From Nitrososphaerota archaeon (lineage in GTDB: Archaea > Thermoproteota > Nitrososphaeria > Nitrososphaerales > Nitrosopumilaceae): 64,000 nt of DNA. The notes under the pieces are model-generated. The model was not told the DNA's origin. It did no database searches and was given only the letters and a program-made list of their open reading frames with translations. This document shows positions 1-11,396 of the stretch, one piece after another (position 1 is the first letter of the stretch; each line of letters begins with the position of its first letter). The stretch spans positions 62,001-126,000 of the forward strand of contig JAGWHQ010000001.1 of assembly GCA_028866655.1 (NCBI GenBank), in the 5' to 3' direction. Made by a program: the position numbers and the translations under genes.

Positions 1-17
1 TGTGAAGGATTTCGGAA

Positions 18-1103
18 ATGCTAAAGTTTGGAATTCAACAAGGACTCAACGTTGCAAGACTCGGGCTAAACGAGGATCAAATAATTACTGCCTGTGTTTT
101 GGCAGACAAGACAGGTTATGATTCTATATGGTACATGGACCACAGCAATGTTCCACAGTGGGACAAGGCCACAGTAAATGATCCGTGGGTCATGCTTTCT
201 GCAATTGCAGCAGTTACACAAAGAGTGGAACTTGGAACCTGTGTCACAGATGCAGTAAGACGACATCCATCAAACATTGCACTTGCATCAATTACACTGG
301 ATAGAGTATCACATGGAAGAGGAACTTTGGGCATTGGTGCAGGTGAAGCGCAAAACCTCAAGGAATTCAAAATCCAGTGGGATAAACCAGTGGGAAGATT
401 TGAAGAACAATTACAAGTTATCAAACTACTTTACGAATCATCACCTTCTCACAGAGTCAATTTCAAGGGCGAATTTTATCAATTAGAAGAAGCATGTCTG
501 CAAGCAAAGAGCATTCGCAAACCAGCACCACCAATTTACATGGCAGCAGGCGCACCAAGAACACTTGCACTATGTGGCAAGTATGGTGACGGATGGATTC
601 CAATTGGCTATACACCAGAATTGTACGCAGAACATGTAAAATCAATCAAGACATCAATGAAAGAAAATGGAAGGACTGATGAGAACTTTAACTATGCAGT
701 AGATATCGATGTATACTTTTCAGAAGATGCAGAGAGCGCATGGGCAAAGATGAAAAATGCAGTAAAAGTCAGTTTGTTCAAGCCAGAAATTCTCAAGGTT
801 CACGGAATCCAAGATGTTGCAGGTTTTGATTTTAAGAAATACTTTACAGAATATTCCATGTCAAACCAAGAATGGATTGTAAAGATGAGAGAGGCAGCAC
901 AAACAATTCCAGACAATGTTGCACGTTCATCAATTGGAATGGGCACACCAGATGATATCATACCAGTCTTTGAAAAATTCATGAAGGCAGGTGTCAACCA
1001 CTTTATTGTAAGATTCTGGGGTTCAGGATACTTTGGCTCAGTGGATAAATTTGCATCAACTGTAATGCCTTACTTTAAAGAACAGAACAACCCAAGAAAG
1101 TAG
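18..1103 (+). CDS. LLM-class F420-dependent oxidoreductase (methylene-H4MPT reductase-like)
   Basis: The 361-residue protein has the luciferase-like monooxygenase/F420 reductase TIM-barrel pattern: an N-terminal FGIQQGL strand, YDSIWYMDH near residues 34-42, VELGTCVTDAVRRHP near 70-84, GRGTLGIGAGEAQN near 100-113 and KPAPPIYMAAGAPRTLALCGKYGDGW near 165-195. Family members transfer hydride with reduced F420 or FMN. The substrate cannot be told from sequence; the methylenetetrahydromethanopterin reductase label is only the closest named homologue. The ATG at 18 fits the conserved beginning of the family. It stands alone, tail to tail with the next gene. I am sure of the family and unsure of the reaction. 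Confidence 0.85.
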   Translation: MLKFGIQQGLNVARLGLNEDQIITACVLADKTGYDSIWYMDHSNVPQWDKATVNDPWVMLSAIAAVTQRVELGTCVTDAVRRHPSNIALASITLDRVSHGRGTLGIGAGEAQNLKEFKIQWDKPVGRFEEQLQVIKLLYESSPSHRVNFKGEFYQLEEACLQAKSIRKPAPPIYMAAGAPRTLALCGKYGDGWIPIGYTPELYAEHVKSIKTSMKENGRTDENFNYAVDIDVYFSEDAESAWAKMKNAVKVSLFKPEILKVHGIQDVAGFDFKKYFTEYSMSNQEWIVKMREAAQTIPDNVARSSIGMGTPDDIIPVFEKFMKAGVNHFIVRFWGSGYFGSVDKFASTVMPYFKEQNNPRK

Positions 1104-1114
1104 TTTTTCTTGCT

Positions 1115-1522
1115 CTAAAGATAACGAAATATCGTCATTCTTTCAGAATTTGGCAAGTCAGACACTAGAGCAAAATTAAAGAGCGGATATGATTTCTTGT
1201 ACTCTTTCATAAAGCTCCAGGCAACATCATGTGTTTTAAATTCAAGCCTCATGCCATCTATCGAAGTTTCTACCCCGTAGACATCAAACACCTTGACCAA
1301 GTATTTCTGTGGCCTTCTATTTGGTTTGGCCTTCATTAGCCAAGCTATTGCAAATACAAAGACTGCCATCATAATTATCGCAGCACCAATTTCCCTGAAA
1401 TACACTGCAAAAAATGACGGAATTGTATTACCAAACAGAGTGTAAACATAGTTTGCAAATGCCATTACAGAGCCAACTATCAAACCCGCAAACATACCAG
1501 GATAATGTGATCCTTTTAGCAT
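1115..1522 (-). CDS. Small two-helix membrane protein, function unknown
   Basis: The protein has 135 residues. Two hydrophobic segments, about residues 8-30 (GMFAGLIVGSVMAFANYVY) and 44-64 (EIGAAIIMMAVFVFAIAWLM), look transmembrane. They are followed by a soluble basic C-terminal half of mixed strand and helix character ending in RMTIFRYL. I recognise no family. It ends 11 bases after the LLM oxidoreductase gene on the other strand, so the two are convergent. It is probably a lineage-specific membrane protein. Coding status is supported by the open frame, two clean membrane segments and the lack of a competing frame. Confidence 0.6.
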   Translation of the reverse strand: MLKGSHYPGMFAGLIVGSVMAFANYVYTLFGNTIPSFFAVYFREIGAAIIMMAVFVFAIAWLMKAKPNRRPQKYLVKVFDVYGVETSIDGMRLEFKTHDVAWSFMKEYKKSYPLFNFALVSDLPNSERMTIFRYL

Positions 1523-1596
1523 ACTCTACGTTGTAGCCACTTGCATTTATCTATTAAAACCATATGCAGAAATATCATCTCTGATAACAAGGATTT

Positions 1597-2229
1597 GTGC
1601 AACTATTAGGAAGGCTAGAGATCAAGTCAAAGGAAAAGATAATCGAGTTTCTAAACCAACAAGAAACAGGTAGAGTAGCAAGCATAGACAAGGATGGATT
1701 TCCTCAGATAATACCAATGAATTTTGTCTATGTAAATGACGTCATCTACATGCATTCTCATCCTAGAGGAGAGAAATTGGAAAACATCTCAAAGAATTCC
1801 AAAGTTGGCTTTGAAGTTGACCACAGTCTTGAATTTTTGCCATCATATTTTACATCACCAAATGATGCATCACAGGCAGACACACTGTACATCAGTGTAG
1901 TAATCAAGGGAAAGGCAAGCCTTGTTTCTGATCCAAAAGAAAAGACCAAGGCACTAAACGAATTGATGAAAAAATACCAGCCAGAGGGAGGATATGAAAA
2001 GTTGACACATGATATGGCTGTAGTAGAAGAGGTTGCAATAATCAAGGTCGTTCCAGTTACAATGCGAGGCAAATACAAGATAGGTCAGCACTGGGACAAG
2101 AAAACAAGACTAGAGATTGCAAAAAAAATACTAGAGCGCAACAGTCCAACTGCACAAGATACTGTAAAGAAGATGGGCATCACAAAGACAAAAGATGGCC
2201 TACAAATTTCTGAAGAGCACAGTTGGTAA
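1597..2229 (+). CDS. Pyridoxamine 5'-phosphate oxidase-like (FMN-binding split-barrel) protein
   Basis: The 210-residue protein opens with a family-typical helix (KEKIIEFLNQQETGRVASI), then DGFPQIIPMNFVYVNDVIYMHSHPRGEKLENI, the split-barrel signature in which a backbone H-x-x-x-G-x-K segment contacts flavin phosphate. These proteins bind FMN, heme or F420 and include general stress oxidoreductases. The C-terminal part (about 150-210) is longer than the minimal domain. The start is a GTG at 1597; no ATG lies upstream in frame. Substrate unknown. Confidence 0.8.
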   Translation: MQLLGRLEIKSKEKIIEFLNQQETGRVASIDKDGFPQIIPMNFVYVNDVIYMHSHPRGEKLENISKNSKVGFEVDHSLEFLPSYFTSPNDASQADTLYISVVIKGKASLVSDPKEKTKALNELMKKYQPEGGYEKLTHDMAVVEEVAIIKVVPVTMRGKYKIGQHWDKKTRLEIAKKILERNSPTAQDTVKKMGITKTKDGLQISEEHSW

Positions 2230-2283
2230 GTATATCATAATTACCATTTGCTTTAAATTTGAAACAAGACCAATTTGTAATGT

Positions 2284-4224
2284 TTGCTAGAAAATCCAAG
2301 CTTTGAACTTGTTTCAGAATTTGCTCCAACAGGAGATCAACCTCTTGCGATTGAGCAACTAGTACAAGGAATACAAAAGAAAAAGGTACAAACTCTACTT
2401 GGAGTCACAGGCAGTGGCAAGACGTTCACAGTTGCAAATGCAATTGCCAAGACTGGAAAAAAGACACTTGTGATATCTCACAACAAGACACTTGCTGCCC
2501 AGCTTTACGCAGAACTAAAACAGTTTTTCCCAAATAACAATGTAGGATATTTTGTTTCATACTATGACTATTACCAACCTGAAAGCTACATAGCCCAAAC
2601 AGACACCTATATAGAAAAAGATACCCAAATCAACGAAAAAATAGAAAAACTTCGTTTGGAGGCAACTGCGATGTTACTATCAGGAGAGCCTACAATTATC
2701 GTAGCTACTGTATCATGCATCTACTCTCTTGGCTCACCTAGCGAATGGGAAACAATGGCAATTACCATTGAAAAGGATGCAGAAATTGGAAGAGGCGTAC
2801 TAATCAAAAAACTTGTCAATGCAAGATATGAAAGAAATGATATCGAACTTTTAGCAGGCAGATTTCGAATCAAGGGTGATACCATTGATGTCATTCCAGC
2901 ATACTCTGATTCGGTTGTAAGGATTTCATTATTTGGAGATGAAGTTGAAAAGATATCAATCTGTGATCCAGTGTCATTAAAAGAAAAAAAACAAATTTCA
3001 AAGATCAAGATTTATCCAGCAAAACACTATCTTGTTGCAGCAGATGTAAGAAAGGTTGCAGTTCAGCGAATCAGAGACGAATTAAAACAAAGACTAACAG
3101 AATTGCCAGAACTTGAAAGACAGAGACTAGAGATGAGAACCAAGTATGACCTTGAGATGATAGAAGAGCTGGGGTATTGCTCTGGAATTGAAAACTATTC
3201 AAGACATTTTGATGGAAGAAAACCAGGCGAGCCCCCATTTTGTCTTCTAGATTTTTTCGGAGATGATTTTTTGCTTGTAATTGATGAATCCCATGTAACA
3301 CTACCACAACTGCATGGCATGTACAATGGAGACCACACTAGAAAAAAATCTCTAATCGATTATGGTTTTAGATTAACTAGTGCGTTTGACAACCGGCCTC
3401 TAAGATTTGAAGAGTTTGAGCGATATATCAAAAATACAATATTTGTTTCTGCTACACCAAATGATTATGAAAAAAAACATAGCTTCCAAGTAGTAGAGCA
3501 GCTTATCAGACCAACAGGACTTGTTGACCCTACAACGGAAATAAGAAAGACAGAAAATCAGATGGACGACCTAATTTTAGAAATAAAAAAACGGACAGAC
3601 AAGAACCAGCGTGTGCTAGTTACTACACTAACAAAGAGAATGGCAGAAGACTTGGCAGAATATCTCTCAAAACACCAGGTAAAGGTACGCTATCTTCATT
3701 CAGAGATTGAAAACTTGCAGAGAACGGAGATAATCAGGCAGCTCAGACTGGGCGAATTTGACGTCCTTGTTGGAATCAATCTGCTAAGAGAGGGCCTTGA
3801 CATCCCAGAAGTTTCACTTGTAGCCATACTTGATGCAGACAAGGAAGGGTTTTTGAGAAATGTGACTAGCTTGATCCAAACATTTGGAAGGGCTGCAAGA
3901 AATGTAGATGGCGCCGTAATCATGTATGCAGATAAAAAAACTCAATCAATGGCACTTGCAATATCAGAGACAGATAGAAGAAGGAAAAAACAGATAGAAT
4001 ACAATCAAAAAATGGGAATTACTCCAACCAGTATCATAAAGGCAATCCCACAGCAGACAATTGTACTAGATGAAACAAAACACATGTCAAAGCATGATAT
4101 ACAGACCATGGCAATAGAGATAGAGGCAACTATGAAACGTTACGCAGAAGAACTTGACTTTGAGCATGCAATTGAATACCGTGATAAACTGACAAGGATA
4201 CAAAAACAATTACGAAATGAATGA
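2284..4224 (+). CDS. uvrB: Excinuclease ABC subunit B
   Basis: UvrB is the helicase-like damage-verification subunit of bacterial-type nucleotide excision repair. The 646-residue product has a Walker A ([15 protein letters not shown], about 40-54), the beta-hairpin that inserts at lesions ([12 protein letters not shown], about 90-102), a DEAD-like DESH box near residue 337, helicase motifs V/VI ([31 protein letters not shown]) and a C-terminal UVR domain (about 605-640) that binds UvrC. Length matches the family (about 660-680). The start is TTG at 2284. The last 8 bases overlap uvrA, so the genes are translationally coupled. Confidence 0.97.
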   Translation: MLENPSFELVSEFAPTGDQPLAIEQLVQGIQKKKVQTLLGVTGSGKTFTVANAIAKTGKKTLVISHNKTLAAQLYAELKQFFPNNNVGYFVSYYDYYQPESYIAQTDTYIEKDTQINEKIEKLRLEATAMLLSGEPTIIVATVSCIYSLGSPSEWETMAITIEKDAEIGRGVLIKKLVNARYERNDIELLAGRFRIKGDTIDVIPAYSDSVVRISLFGDEVEKISICDPVSLKEKKQISKIKIYPAKHYLVAADVRKVAVQRIRDELKQRLTELPELERQRLEMRTKYDLEMIEELGYCSGIENYSRHFDGRKPGEPPFCLLDFFGDDFLLVIDESHVTLPQLHGMYNGDHTRKKSLIDYGFRLTSAFDNRPLRFEEFERYIKNTIFVSATPNDYEKKHSFQVVEQLIRPTGLVDPTTEIRKTENQMDDLILEIKKRTDKNQRVLVTTLTKRMAEDLAEYLSKHQVKVRYLHSEIENLQRTEIIRQLRLGEFDVLVGINLLREGLDIPEVSLVAILDADKEGFLRNVTSLIQTFGRAARNVDGAVIMYADKKTQSMALAISETDRRRKKQIEYNQKMGITPTSIIKAIPQQTIVLDETKHMSKHDIQTMAIEIEATMKRYAEELDFEHAIEYRDKLTRIQKQLRNE

Positions 4225-7036
4225 CAAGCTAATAATCCGCGGTGCAAGGGAGCACAATCTAAAGAACATCAATGTCGACATTCCAAAGAATAAACTTGTA
4301 GTAATCACAGGACTGTCAGGATCTGGAAAATCAACACTTGCATTTGATACAATATATGCAGAAGGCCAGAGAAGATACGTAGAATCACTTTCAGCATATG
4401 CAAGACAATTTCTTGAAATGATGAACAAGCCCGATGTTGATTCAATTGAAGGATTGTCCCCTGCAATATCAATCCAGCAAAAGACTACAAGCAAGAATCC
4501 AAGGTCTACAGTTGGTACCATAACAGAAATTTATGATTATCTCAGATTATTGTATGCAAGAATTGGTACACCTCACTGCCCCAAGTGTTCAAGAAAGATA
4601 TCAAACCAGTCAGTTGAATCAATTTGTGAATCAATTCTAAAAGAATCAGAAGGAAAAAAGATCTTGATCCTTGCATCACTGGTTAGGAGAAAAAAAGGAA
4701 CTTATGAAAAATTATTTGAACAGGTAAAAAAACAAGGATATTCCAGAATTAGAGTCGATGGAGAAATTGTAGAGCTTGATGGAGAATTTCCAGTGCTTGA
4801 CAAGCAAAAATGGCACAATATTGAGATTGTAGTAGACAGGGTCAAGGCATCATGGGAGGAAAAGAGTAGACTGTACGAATCCATCCAGACTGCTCTCAAG
4901 GCAGGCAAGGGAGACGTCATGGTTGTCGACACAGAGGAAAAGATATTTTCTCAAAATAACGCATGTCCGTTCTGTGGAATCTCAATAGGGGAACTAGAAC
5001 CAAGAGGGTTTTCATTCAACTCACCATTTGGCGCATGTAAAACATGCCATGGTCTTGGAGTAAAGATGGAATTTGAACCTGATTTACTAATACCAGACAA
5101 GACAAAGTCGATTCTAGATGGAGCAATAGTTCCATGGTCAGGCAGGTTTTCATCATTTAGGAGACAGACCCTACGAGATGTTGGAAAAAAATACGGTTTT
5201 GATTTAATGACTCCAATCAACAAGATGAGTGCAAAACAACTTCAGGTAATCCTGTATGGGAGTGAAGAGGCAGTCAAGTTTTCTTATGAATCCCAGTCTA
5301 CGGATTCCAGATGGGAGTATACCAATAATTTCCATGGTGTGATACCTAGTCTTCAGAAAAACTTTGCAGAAACTGATTCAGAATCAAAAAGAGAAGAGCT
5401 AAGCAAGTTCATGAGAGAGACGCCATGTAATTTGTGCAAGGGCAGAAGACTCAAGGATGAAGCATTATCAGTTTCAATAAACTCGCTTTCCATCATGGAT
5501 GTCTGTGACTTGTCAATTGATTCGTGCTATGAATTTTTTACAAACCTCAAGTTAAGCGAGACTGAAAAATATATTGCAAAGTCCATCCTAAAAGAAGTAC
5601 TATCAAGACTTGAATTTTTGAAAAATGTCGGACTGAATTATCTTACCCTTAATCGTGTTAGTTCTACATTGTCAGGTGGTGAAGCACAGAGAATTAGACT
5701 TGCAACACAAATAGGATCAAATCTCACAGGAGTTCTCTATGTTCTTGACGAACCAACAATTGGTCTACACCAAAGAGACAATGCAAAACTAATCAAGACT
5801 CTAACAAAACTTCGTGACCTTGGAAATACCATACTTGTTGTAGAGCACGACGAAGAAGTCATGCGAAGCTCAGACTGGATAATTGATCTTGGACCAGATG
5901 CAGGAGTACATGGAGGAAACGTAGTCTTTGAAGGAACAATAAATGATATTCTAAAAAGTGAAAAATCAGTTACTGGAAAATATCTCAAAAACCATGATGC
6001 AATAAAACTTGTAAAAACTAAACACCAACAAAAAGGTAGTTTAATTCTCAAAGGAGCATCAGAAAATAATCTCAAAAACATTGACGTTGAATTCCCACTA
6101 GGCATGATGGTCACAGTAACAGGAGTATCAGGATCTGGAAAATCAACACTTGTAAATGATATACTCTACAAGGCGTTAGCAGCAGACATCTACGGTTCAG
6201 TTGACAGGCCTGGAAGACACAAGAGCATATCAGGAATGGACGAGATTGATAAAGTCATAGGCATAGACCAGTCTCCAATAGGCAGAACTCCACGCTCAAA
6301 TCCTGCTACATATATCGGTGCATTTACCCCAATTCGAGAATTATACGCAGGAACAGAACTCTCAAAGGAGAGAGGATATACACCAGGACAATTTTCATTC
6401 AACGTTGCAGACGGCAGGTGTTTTGCATGCGAAGGAGATGGTGTTAAAAAAATAGAGATGCAATTTCTATCAGATGTGTACGTAGTCTGTGATGAATGCA
6501 AAGGCAAACGTTACAATTCTGAAACACTTGCAATACATTACAAGGACAAGAACATATCAGACATTCTTGCAATGACAGTAGAAGAGGCACTGGAATTTTT
6601 TGTAAACATTCCTTCAATTCAGAGAAAATTGCAAACAGTGTCAGATGTTGGTCTAGGATACATCAAGCTTGGACAAGCTGCTACAACCTTGTCCGGCGGA
6701 GAAGCCCAACGTGTAAAACTTGCATCGGAGTTGTCAAAGCGTGACACAGGTAGAACAGTGTACATTTTAGACGAGCCAACAACAGGACTTCATTTTGCAG
6801 ACGTTCAAAAATTGCTTGAAGTTCTAAACAGACTGGTAAATCTTGGAAATACAATAATCATAATAGAGCACAACATGGATGTAATCAAAAATTCTGATTG
6901 GATAATTGACTTGGGCCCAGAAGGTGGAGACGGTGGTGGAACAATTGTTGCTGCAGGTACACCAGAGCAAGTTGCACAAAACTCACGAAGTTACACTGGC
7001 CAGTACATAAAACGTATTTTAAAAAATGACTCTTGA
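4217..7036 (+). CDS. uvrA: Excinuclease ABC subunit A
   Basis: UvrA is the damage-sensing ABC-type ATPase of nucleotide excision repair. The 939 residues contain two ABC modules: Walker [14 protein letters not shown] (about 32-44) and [13 protein letters not shown] (about 635-647), signature [12 protein letters not shown] and [12 protein letters not shown], and Walker B regions [10 protein letters not shown] and [10 protein letters not shown]. Zinc sites are visible at CPKC near 116, CPFC with CKTC near 250-280, and CFAC with CDEC near 735-765. Length equals that of bacterial UvrA. It overlaps uvrB by 8 bases and uvrC by 11, so the three form one operon. Confidence 0.98.
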   Translation: MNDKLIIRGAREHNLKNINVDIPKNKLVVITGLSGSGKSTLAFDTIYAEGQRRYVESLSAYARQFLEMMNKPDVDSIEGLSPAISIQQKTTSKNPRSTVGTITEIYDYLRLLYARIGTPHCPKCSRKISNQSVESICESILKESEGKKILILASLVRRKKGTYEKLFEQVKKQGYSRIRVDGEIVELDGEFPVLDKQKWHNIEIVVDRVKASWEEKSRLYESIQTALKAGKGDVMVVDTEEKIFSQNNACPFCGISIGELEPRGFSFNSPFGACKTCHGLGVKMEFEPDLLIPDKTKSILDGAIVPWSGRFSSFRRQTLRDVGKKYGFDLMTPINKMSAKQLQVILYGSEEAVKFSYESQSTDSRWEYTNNFHGVIPSLQKNFAETDSESKREELSKFMRETPCNLCKGRRLKDEALSVSINSLSIMDVCDLSIDSCYEFFTNLKLSETEKYIAKSILKEVLSRLEFLKNVGLNYLTLNRVSSTLSGGEAQRIRLATQIGSNLTGVLYVLDEPTIGLHQRDNAKLIKTLTKLRDLGNTILVVEHDEEVMRSSDWIIDLGPDAGVHGGNVVFEGTINDILKSEKSVTGKYLKNHDAIKLVKTKHQQKGSLILKGASENNLKNIDVEFPLGMMVTVTGVSGSGKSTLVNDILYKALAADIYGSVDRPGRHKSISGMDEIDKVIGIDQSPIGRTPRSNPATYIGAFTPIRELYAGTELSKERGYTPGQFSFNVADGRCFACEGDGVKKIEMQFLSDVYVVCDECKGKRYNSETLAIHYKDKNISDILAMTVEEALEFFVNIPSIQRKLQTVSDVGLGYIKLGQAATTLSGGEAQRVKLASELSKRDTGRTVYILDEPTTGLHFADVQKLLEVLNRLVNLGNTIIIIEHNMDVIKNSDWIIDLGPEGGDGGGTIVAAGTPEQVAQNSRSYTGQYIKRILKNDS

Positions 7037-8609
7037 TATTTCAAAGGTATCAATTCCGTCACACCCTGGCATCTACATTATGAAAGATGAAACAGAAAAA
7101 ATACTATACATCGGCAAGGCAAAAAATCTCAAAAATCGTGTCAAGTCATATTTTTTGAAAAACCAAAATTACAAAACACAAAAATTGGTAGAAAAAATTG
7201 CAGACATCGAATTTATTTTAACAGATAATGAAGAAGAGGCCTTTTTGTTAGAGGCAAACATGATCAAGCGTTACAGGCCACCGTACAATATAGAACTCAA
7301 GGACCAGCAAAGATACACCTACTTGAGAATCACAAATGAAGAATATCCTCGCCTCATGGTGGCACGAAGGACAAGAACAGGGCAATTCCTAGGTGGAGGC
7401 AAAATGTATGGTCCTTTTACGCATGGAAGCTCAAAGATGCTCTCAATTGGTCTTTTACGTAAGACATTCAAGATACGAATATGCAAGAGGCTTCCAAAAG
7501 AGGCATGTCTTGAATATCACCTTGGAAACTGCGAGGCCCCATGCCAGTTCAAGCAAGCCCAAGAAAATTATGGTAAGCACATCTCTGATCTTGAATCAAT
7601 TCTAAAAGGCAAACAACGACTGGAAGATTTTGTCCAAAATTTAGAAAAAGAAATGAACAAAGCATCAGAGAACCGCCAGTATGAAAAAGCAAAAGAGATC
7701 CATGAAACACTGCAGCGACTATCCAATCTGCAAGTCAAGCAAAAAATGGAGTCTCCAAGGATAGGCTCTGATGAAGAATATTTTGGCATTAAAATAAAAG
7801 ATCAGACTGCACATCTGATGAGTTTTCGTTTGTCAAACGGAGTAATAAAAGACAGGAACAAGTTTTCGTTTGATTTGGTAGGTGACAATACATTTTCTAG
7901 TTTTCTGTCCCAGTATTATTCTACAAATCCAATTCCAAGATATGTTATCACAAGTGAGATACCAGACAAAAAAGAAATACTAGAAGAAGTATTTGCACGC
8001 TCTGCAGGATTTTCTGTGCACATCATGGTGCCAACAAGTGGAAAACGACGCGAGATAATTGATCTTATAATGAGAAATATATCACTTGCAATAACAAAGG
8101 GTGCAGACCCTGCACTTGTCGAACTTCAAGAAAGGTTAGGACTGGAGAATATTCCAAGAACAATAGAATGTTTTGACATTTCAAACCATGGTGAAGATTA
8201 TGCAGTAGGTTCCATGTCTTATATGGTTGATGGAAAACCTCACACATCAGGATATAGAAAATTCAAGATAAAGACAGTACAAGGACGAGATGATTTTGCA
8301 ATGATAAATGAGATAGTCAAGAGACGATACCTAAGACTAAAGGAAGAGAAATCAAAGATGCCAGACTTGGTATTAATTGACGGTGGACGTGGACAGCTAA
8401 ATGCAGCACTAGACGCTTTACGTGCAATCGGAGTAGACATACCATGTGTATCCCTTGCAAAAGAGAATGAGGAAGTTTACCAGCCACGAGTAAGCAAACC
8501 ACTAGTCATGGCAAAAACCAATCCTGCACTAAAGGTCTTGCAGCATGCAAGAGACGAGGCACATAGGTTTGGAGTGGCATACAATAGAGCAATCCGCAAA
8601 TTTACATGA
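7026..8609 (+). CDS. uvrC: Excinuclease ABC subunit C (short form)
   Basis: UvrC makes the 3' and 5' incisions after UvrAB recognition. The 527-residue product has an N-terminal GIY-YIG nuclease (PGIYIMKD with [16 protein letters not shown], about 13-45), a UVR domain (about 195-230) and a C-terminal RNase H-like nuclease ([32 protein letters not shown]). The protein stops just after the RNase H region ([15 protein letters not shown]). The tandem helix-hairpin-helix tail of typical 600-residue bacterial UvrC is therefore absent, which in bacteria contributes to DNA binding for the 5' cut. The gene is last in the uvrBAC operon. Confidence 0.96.
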   Translation: MTLDISKVSIPSHPGIYIMKDETEKILYIGKAKNLKNRVKSYFLKNQNYKTQKLVEKIADIEFILTDNEEEAFLLEANMIKRYRPPYNIELKDQQRYTYLRITNEEYPRLMVARRTRTGQFLGGGKMYGPFTHGSSKMLSIGLLRKTFKIRICKRLPKEACLEYHLGNCEAPCQFKQAQENYGKHISDLESILKGKQRLEDFVQNLEKEMNKASENRQYEKAKEIHETLQRLSNLQVKQKMESPRIGSDEEYFGIKIKDQTAHLMSFRLSNGVIKDRNKFSFDLVGDNTFSSFLSQYYSTNPIPRYVITSEIPDKKEILEEVFARSAGFSVHIMVPTSGKRREIIDLIMRNISLAITKGADPALVELQERLGLENIPRTIECFDISNHGEDYAVGSMSYMVDGKPHTSGYRKFKIKTVQGRDDFAMINEIVKRRYLRLKEEKSKMPDLVLIDGGRGQLNAALDALRAIGVDIPCVSLAKENEEVYQPRVSKPLVMAKTNPALKVLQHARDEAHRFGVAYNRAIRKFT

Positions 8610-8665
8610 CATCAATACATTTTCCGGTATCCCTTGACTAGTTGTCCCACTTTAAATTCTAGGAG

Positions 8666-9655
8666 GTGTCAATAATATCAGGTGTTAAAGTGACAGGACA
8701 ATACGTGCCATTTAATTTTGCAGAAAAAATGATTAAACAAAAAGGATCTGGATATCATGTCATTTTAGGTGTACTGGTGCTCATCATCGGTATTGGCATA
8801 GGTTTGGCAATTAACAATAATTCCATAACACTTGGCGCACTTGCCATAGGAATGGCATTGATAATTTCTTCATTTCTAATGATTATCAATCAATATGAAA
8901 GAGCAGTAATACTCAGACTAGGAAAGTATCAAAGACAAGTAGGTCCAGGCATCCAGACAAGACTGCCTTTTGCAGACAACATTCTAGTTGTGGACATACG
9001 AGAAAAAGTAAGTGAGTTCAAAGCTGAGAGGATGCTAACTAAGGATAATGTTCCAGTAACTATTGATGCAATACTTCGCTACAAAATAATTGATGCTCGT
9101 GCAAAAGATGCAATACTAAATGTAGAAAATTTTAACCAAATGATACAGCAAGTCTCTCAAACAACACTTCGTAATAACATTGGTTCATCACAATTCCAAG
9201 ATGTATTATCAAAAAGAGAAGAGATCAACCAACATGTAAGAACCATAATTGCAACAGAAGCAAGCAATTGGGGAATTGAAGTAACAGGTGTAGAAATCCG
9301 CCAAGTAATAATTCCGCAAGAATTGGAATCTGCCATGTCAATGCAGGCACAAGCCGAGCGTGAAAAAAATGCCAGGGTCACATATGGAGAATCAGAGATA
9401 TTGGTCGCGCAAAAATTTGAAGAGGCGGCAAGAGTATATGCAGACAATCCTGTAGCATATGCATTACGACAATCAAACATGTTATACGAGTCAATTAAAG
9501 TACAAGGAAACACAATTGTCATGATTCCATCAGAATCACTAAATGCAATGGGATTTGGAAATTTGGGAACAACCATAGCATATCTTGAGAGTACCAAAAA
9601 GGCAGTAGCAAATCAGAAATCAAAAGACGATAAAGATAAACAAGAAAAAATCTAA
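8666..9655 (+). CDS. Slipin/stomatin-type SPFH (band 7) membrane protein
   Basis: The 329-residue protein has two hydrophobic segments (HVILGVLVLIIGIGIGLAI, about 31-49, and about 55-74) and then an SPFH domain (QYERAVILRLGKYQRQVGPG to GVEIRQVIIPQELESAMSMQ). A coiled-coil tail contains the typical AQAEREKNARV segment, and the C-terminus is charged. Slipins form membrane-associated oligomers that scaffold proteases or lipid domains; there is no NfeD partner next to it. The start is uncertain: GTG 8666 overlaps an AGGAGG box, while GTG 8690 lies better placed after a TTTAAATT box at 8651. Confidence 0.88.
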   Translation: MSIISGVKVTGQYVPFNFAEKMIKQKGSGYHVILGVLVLIIGIGIGLAINNNSITLGALAIGMALIISSFLMIINQYERAVILRLGKYQRQVGPGIQTRLPFADNILVVDIREKVSEFKAERMLTKDNVPVTIDAILRYKIIDARAKDAILNVENFNQMIQQVSQTTLRNNIGSSQFQDVLSKREEINQHVRTIIATEASNWGIEVTGVEIRQVIIPQELESAMSMQAQAEREKNARVTYGESEILVAQKFEEAARVYADNPVAYALRQSNMLYESIKVQGNTIVMIPSESLNAMGFGNLGTTIAYLESTKKAVANQKSKDDKDKQEKI

Positions 9656-9656
9656 C

Positions 9657-10715
9657 TCAAACATAATTGTCAATAGTACCCTCGCGTAGAGGTTGTGCAT
9701 CATATCCCATTTTGACAAGGTCTGAGGCAAATTCGTCTACAAACCCGTGTACCGTGTATATTTTTTCAGGATTACATCTTTTTACCAAATCAATCAGTTC
9801 AGCATAATCACAATGATCACTTAGTGGAATGGAATAATCATGACCACGTGCAAAAGAAAACCTCGAAGATTGCGCCCATCCGCTAAAACCAATTGTTATT
9901 GCATCATACTTGGACTTCATGTGTTTTACAAAGGCATTCTTCCCACTCATGTTGGGTGCAATCATGAGCCAGGGTTTTTTCGCAAGAAGCCCTTGCGCTT
10001 CGGCTTCAGTATGCCCTATTGATTCATCAAGTGATACACCAAACTGCCTGTACAAATCATTGACTTTTTTTACAGAATCATGATAGTACGGCTGCCAATG
10101 TGAGAACAGGTAGGACAAGATCTGGGCTTTTCCAAGCTCGTACCCCAGCAAAATTACAGGTTTTCCCTTTCCATAAAGGTCGGAAATGATTTCATTTACT
10201 CGTTTTACGGTTTCATCAATTGTAGGAAATACATATTCTGGCATCCCAAATGTACATTCAGTGATTAACGTTTTGCATTTTGGAACAGTTGCACCTTTCA
10301 TAAATCCTCGGTCTCGAATGGAAATATCACCCGTATAAAATACATCATCAAATAAGAGTCCCTTGGCTCCAAGTATGTGGCCTGCATCAATCATTGAAAA
10401 ATTCTCATATTCTTCAACATAGTTTTCAATTGCATAACCTCGAAGTTTTGCAATCTCGCTTGTTTGCTTGGATGCAATGAGTATTCCATGTCCTTTCTGA
10501 TTATGTAGGTGATCAAGATGTGCATGCGATACAAAGCTAATTCCATCCCCTGTTCCACGTTTTGGATCAAGATGAACTGCCTTGTTATCATACATTACTG
10601 CAATTCCATTTGATGTCATCTTTACCTTTGAAGTCAATTTGAAATTTTTGCCACCAGATTGGATATAAATTGCAAGATTAATCCAGCACAACATCTGGTA
10701 TAACGGTTTAAACAC
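9657..10715 (-). CDS. MBL-fold exonuclease / mRNA 3'-end-processing-factor-like protein
   Basis: The metallo-beta-lactamase motif HAHLDHLHNQ (HxHxDH) is followed by DAGHILGAKGLLFDD, TGDISIRDRGFMKG and a C-terminal SDHCDYAELIDLV with VHGFVDEFASDL, as in the archaeal RNA-processing MBL/beta-CASP-like group related to CPSF73 and DNA-crosslink repair nucleases. No KH domains are present, so it is not aCPSF1. The open frame starts with GTG at 10715 (352 residues). An internal ATG at 10619 gives MTSNGIAVMYDNKAVHLDP, a more family-like beginning, and may be the true start. Likely role: RNA or DNA end processing. It is convergent with the slipin gene. Confidence 0.82.
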   Translation of the reverse strand: MFKPLYQMLCWINLAIYIQSGGKNFKLTSKVKMTSNGIAVMYDNKAVHLDPKRGTGDGISFVSHAHLDHLHNQKGHGILIASKQTSEIAKLRGYAIENYVEEYENFSMIDAGHILGAKGLLFDDVFYTGDISIRDRGFMKGATVPKCKTLITECTFGMPEYVFPTIDETVKRVNEIISDLYGKGKPVILLGYELGKAQILSYLFSHWQPYYHDSVKKVNDLYRQFGVSLDESIGHTEAEAQGLLAKKPWLMIAPNMSGKNAFVKHMKSKYDAITIGFSGWAQSSRFSFARGHDYSIPLSDHCDYAELIDLVKRCNPEKIYTVHGFVDEFASDLVKMGYDAQPLREGTIDNYV

Positions 10716-10778
10716 CGATCTGTTGCTTTTTAATTAAAATTAGTAAAGTGTTTATTCACATCAGACCAAAATTAGACC

Positions 10779-11396
10779 ATGCTAAATCTTGCCATCCTGA
10801 TCTCAGGCAGAGGCAGTAACATGGAAAACATCCTAAAGGCTGTTAAAAAAAATAAAATTCCAATCAAACCAACGGTAGTAATTTCAAACAAGTCAGATGC
10901 CAAAGGACTTGGCATAGCCCAAAAGTTAGGAGTAAAAACAGAGATTGTGGAAAGCAACGGACTCAAGGGAGGAAACTGGGAGTATGACTCTAAACTTGTA
11001 TCAGTCCTTGAAAAGTACAATGTGACGCCTCAAAATGGCCTCATCTGTCTTGCAGGATTTATGAGAATAATGAGTCCGGAATTTATCAGGCATTACAAGG
11101 GCAGAATACTGAACATACATCCTGCCATATTACCATCATTTCCAGGATTACATTCACAAAGACAGGCACTTGAATATGGAGTAAAATATTCAGGATGTAC
11201 CGTCCACTTTGTAGACGAAGGTGTAGACACTGGGCCTATTATTTTACAATCAGTTGTAAAGATAAAGGAAGGAGATACAGAAGAAAGCATCTCCAAGAAA
11301 ATTCTCAAACAAGAACATAAGATATACCCAAAGGCAGTAAAGCTCTTTGCCAAGGGGAAGATAAAGATAGTTGGAAGAAAGACTATAATTTCTTAG
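10779..11396 (+). CDS. purN: Phosphoribosylglycinamide formyltransferase (PurN type)
   Basis: This enzyme transfers the formyl group of 10-formyl-THF to GAR, the third step of purine synthesis. The 205-residue protein starts with the phosphate-binding loop LAILISGRGSNMENIL. It has the catalytic Asn/His in ILNIHPAILPSFPG (about 108-121) and the catalytic Asp in VDEGVDTGPIILQ (about 145-157). The length is normal. The start is ATG 10779, preceded by an AT-rich promoter near 10731-10745. folD and a formyl-THF cyclo-ligase gene lie within 2 kb and can supply and recycle the cofactor. Confidence 0.95.
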   Translation: MLNLAILISGRGSNMENILKAVKKNKIPIKPTVVISNKSDAKGLGIAQKLGVKTEIVESNGLKGGNWEYDSKLVSVLEKYNVTPQNGLICLAGFMRIMSPEFIRHYKGRILNIHPAILPSFPGLHSQRQALEYGVKYSGCTVHFVDEGVDTGPIILQSVVKIKEGDTEESISKKILKQEHKIYPKAVKLFAKGKIKIVGRKTIIS

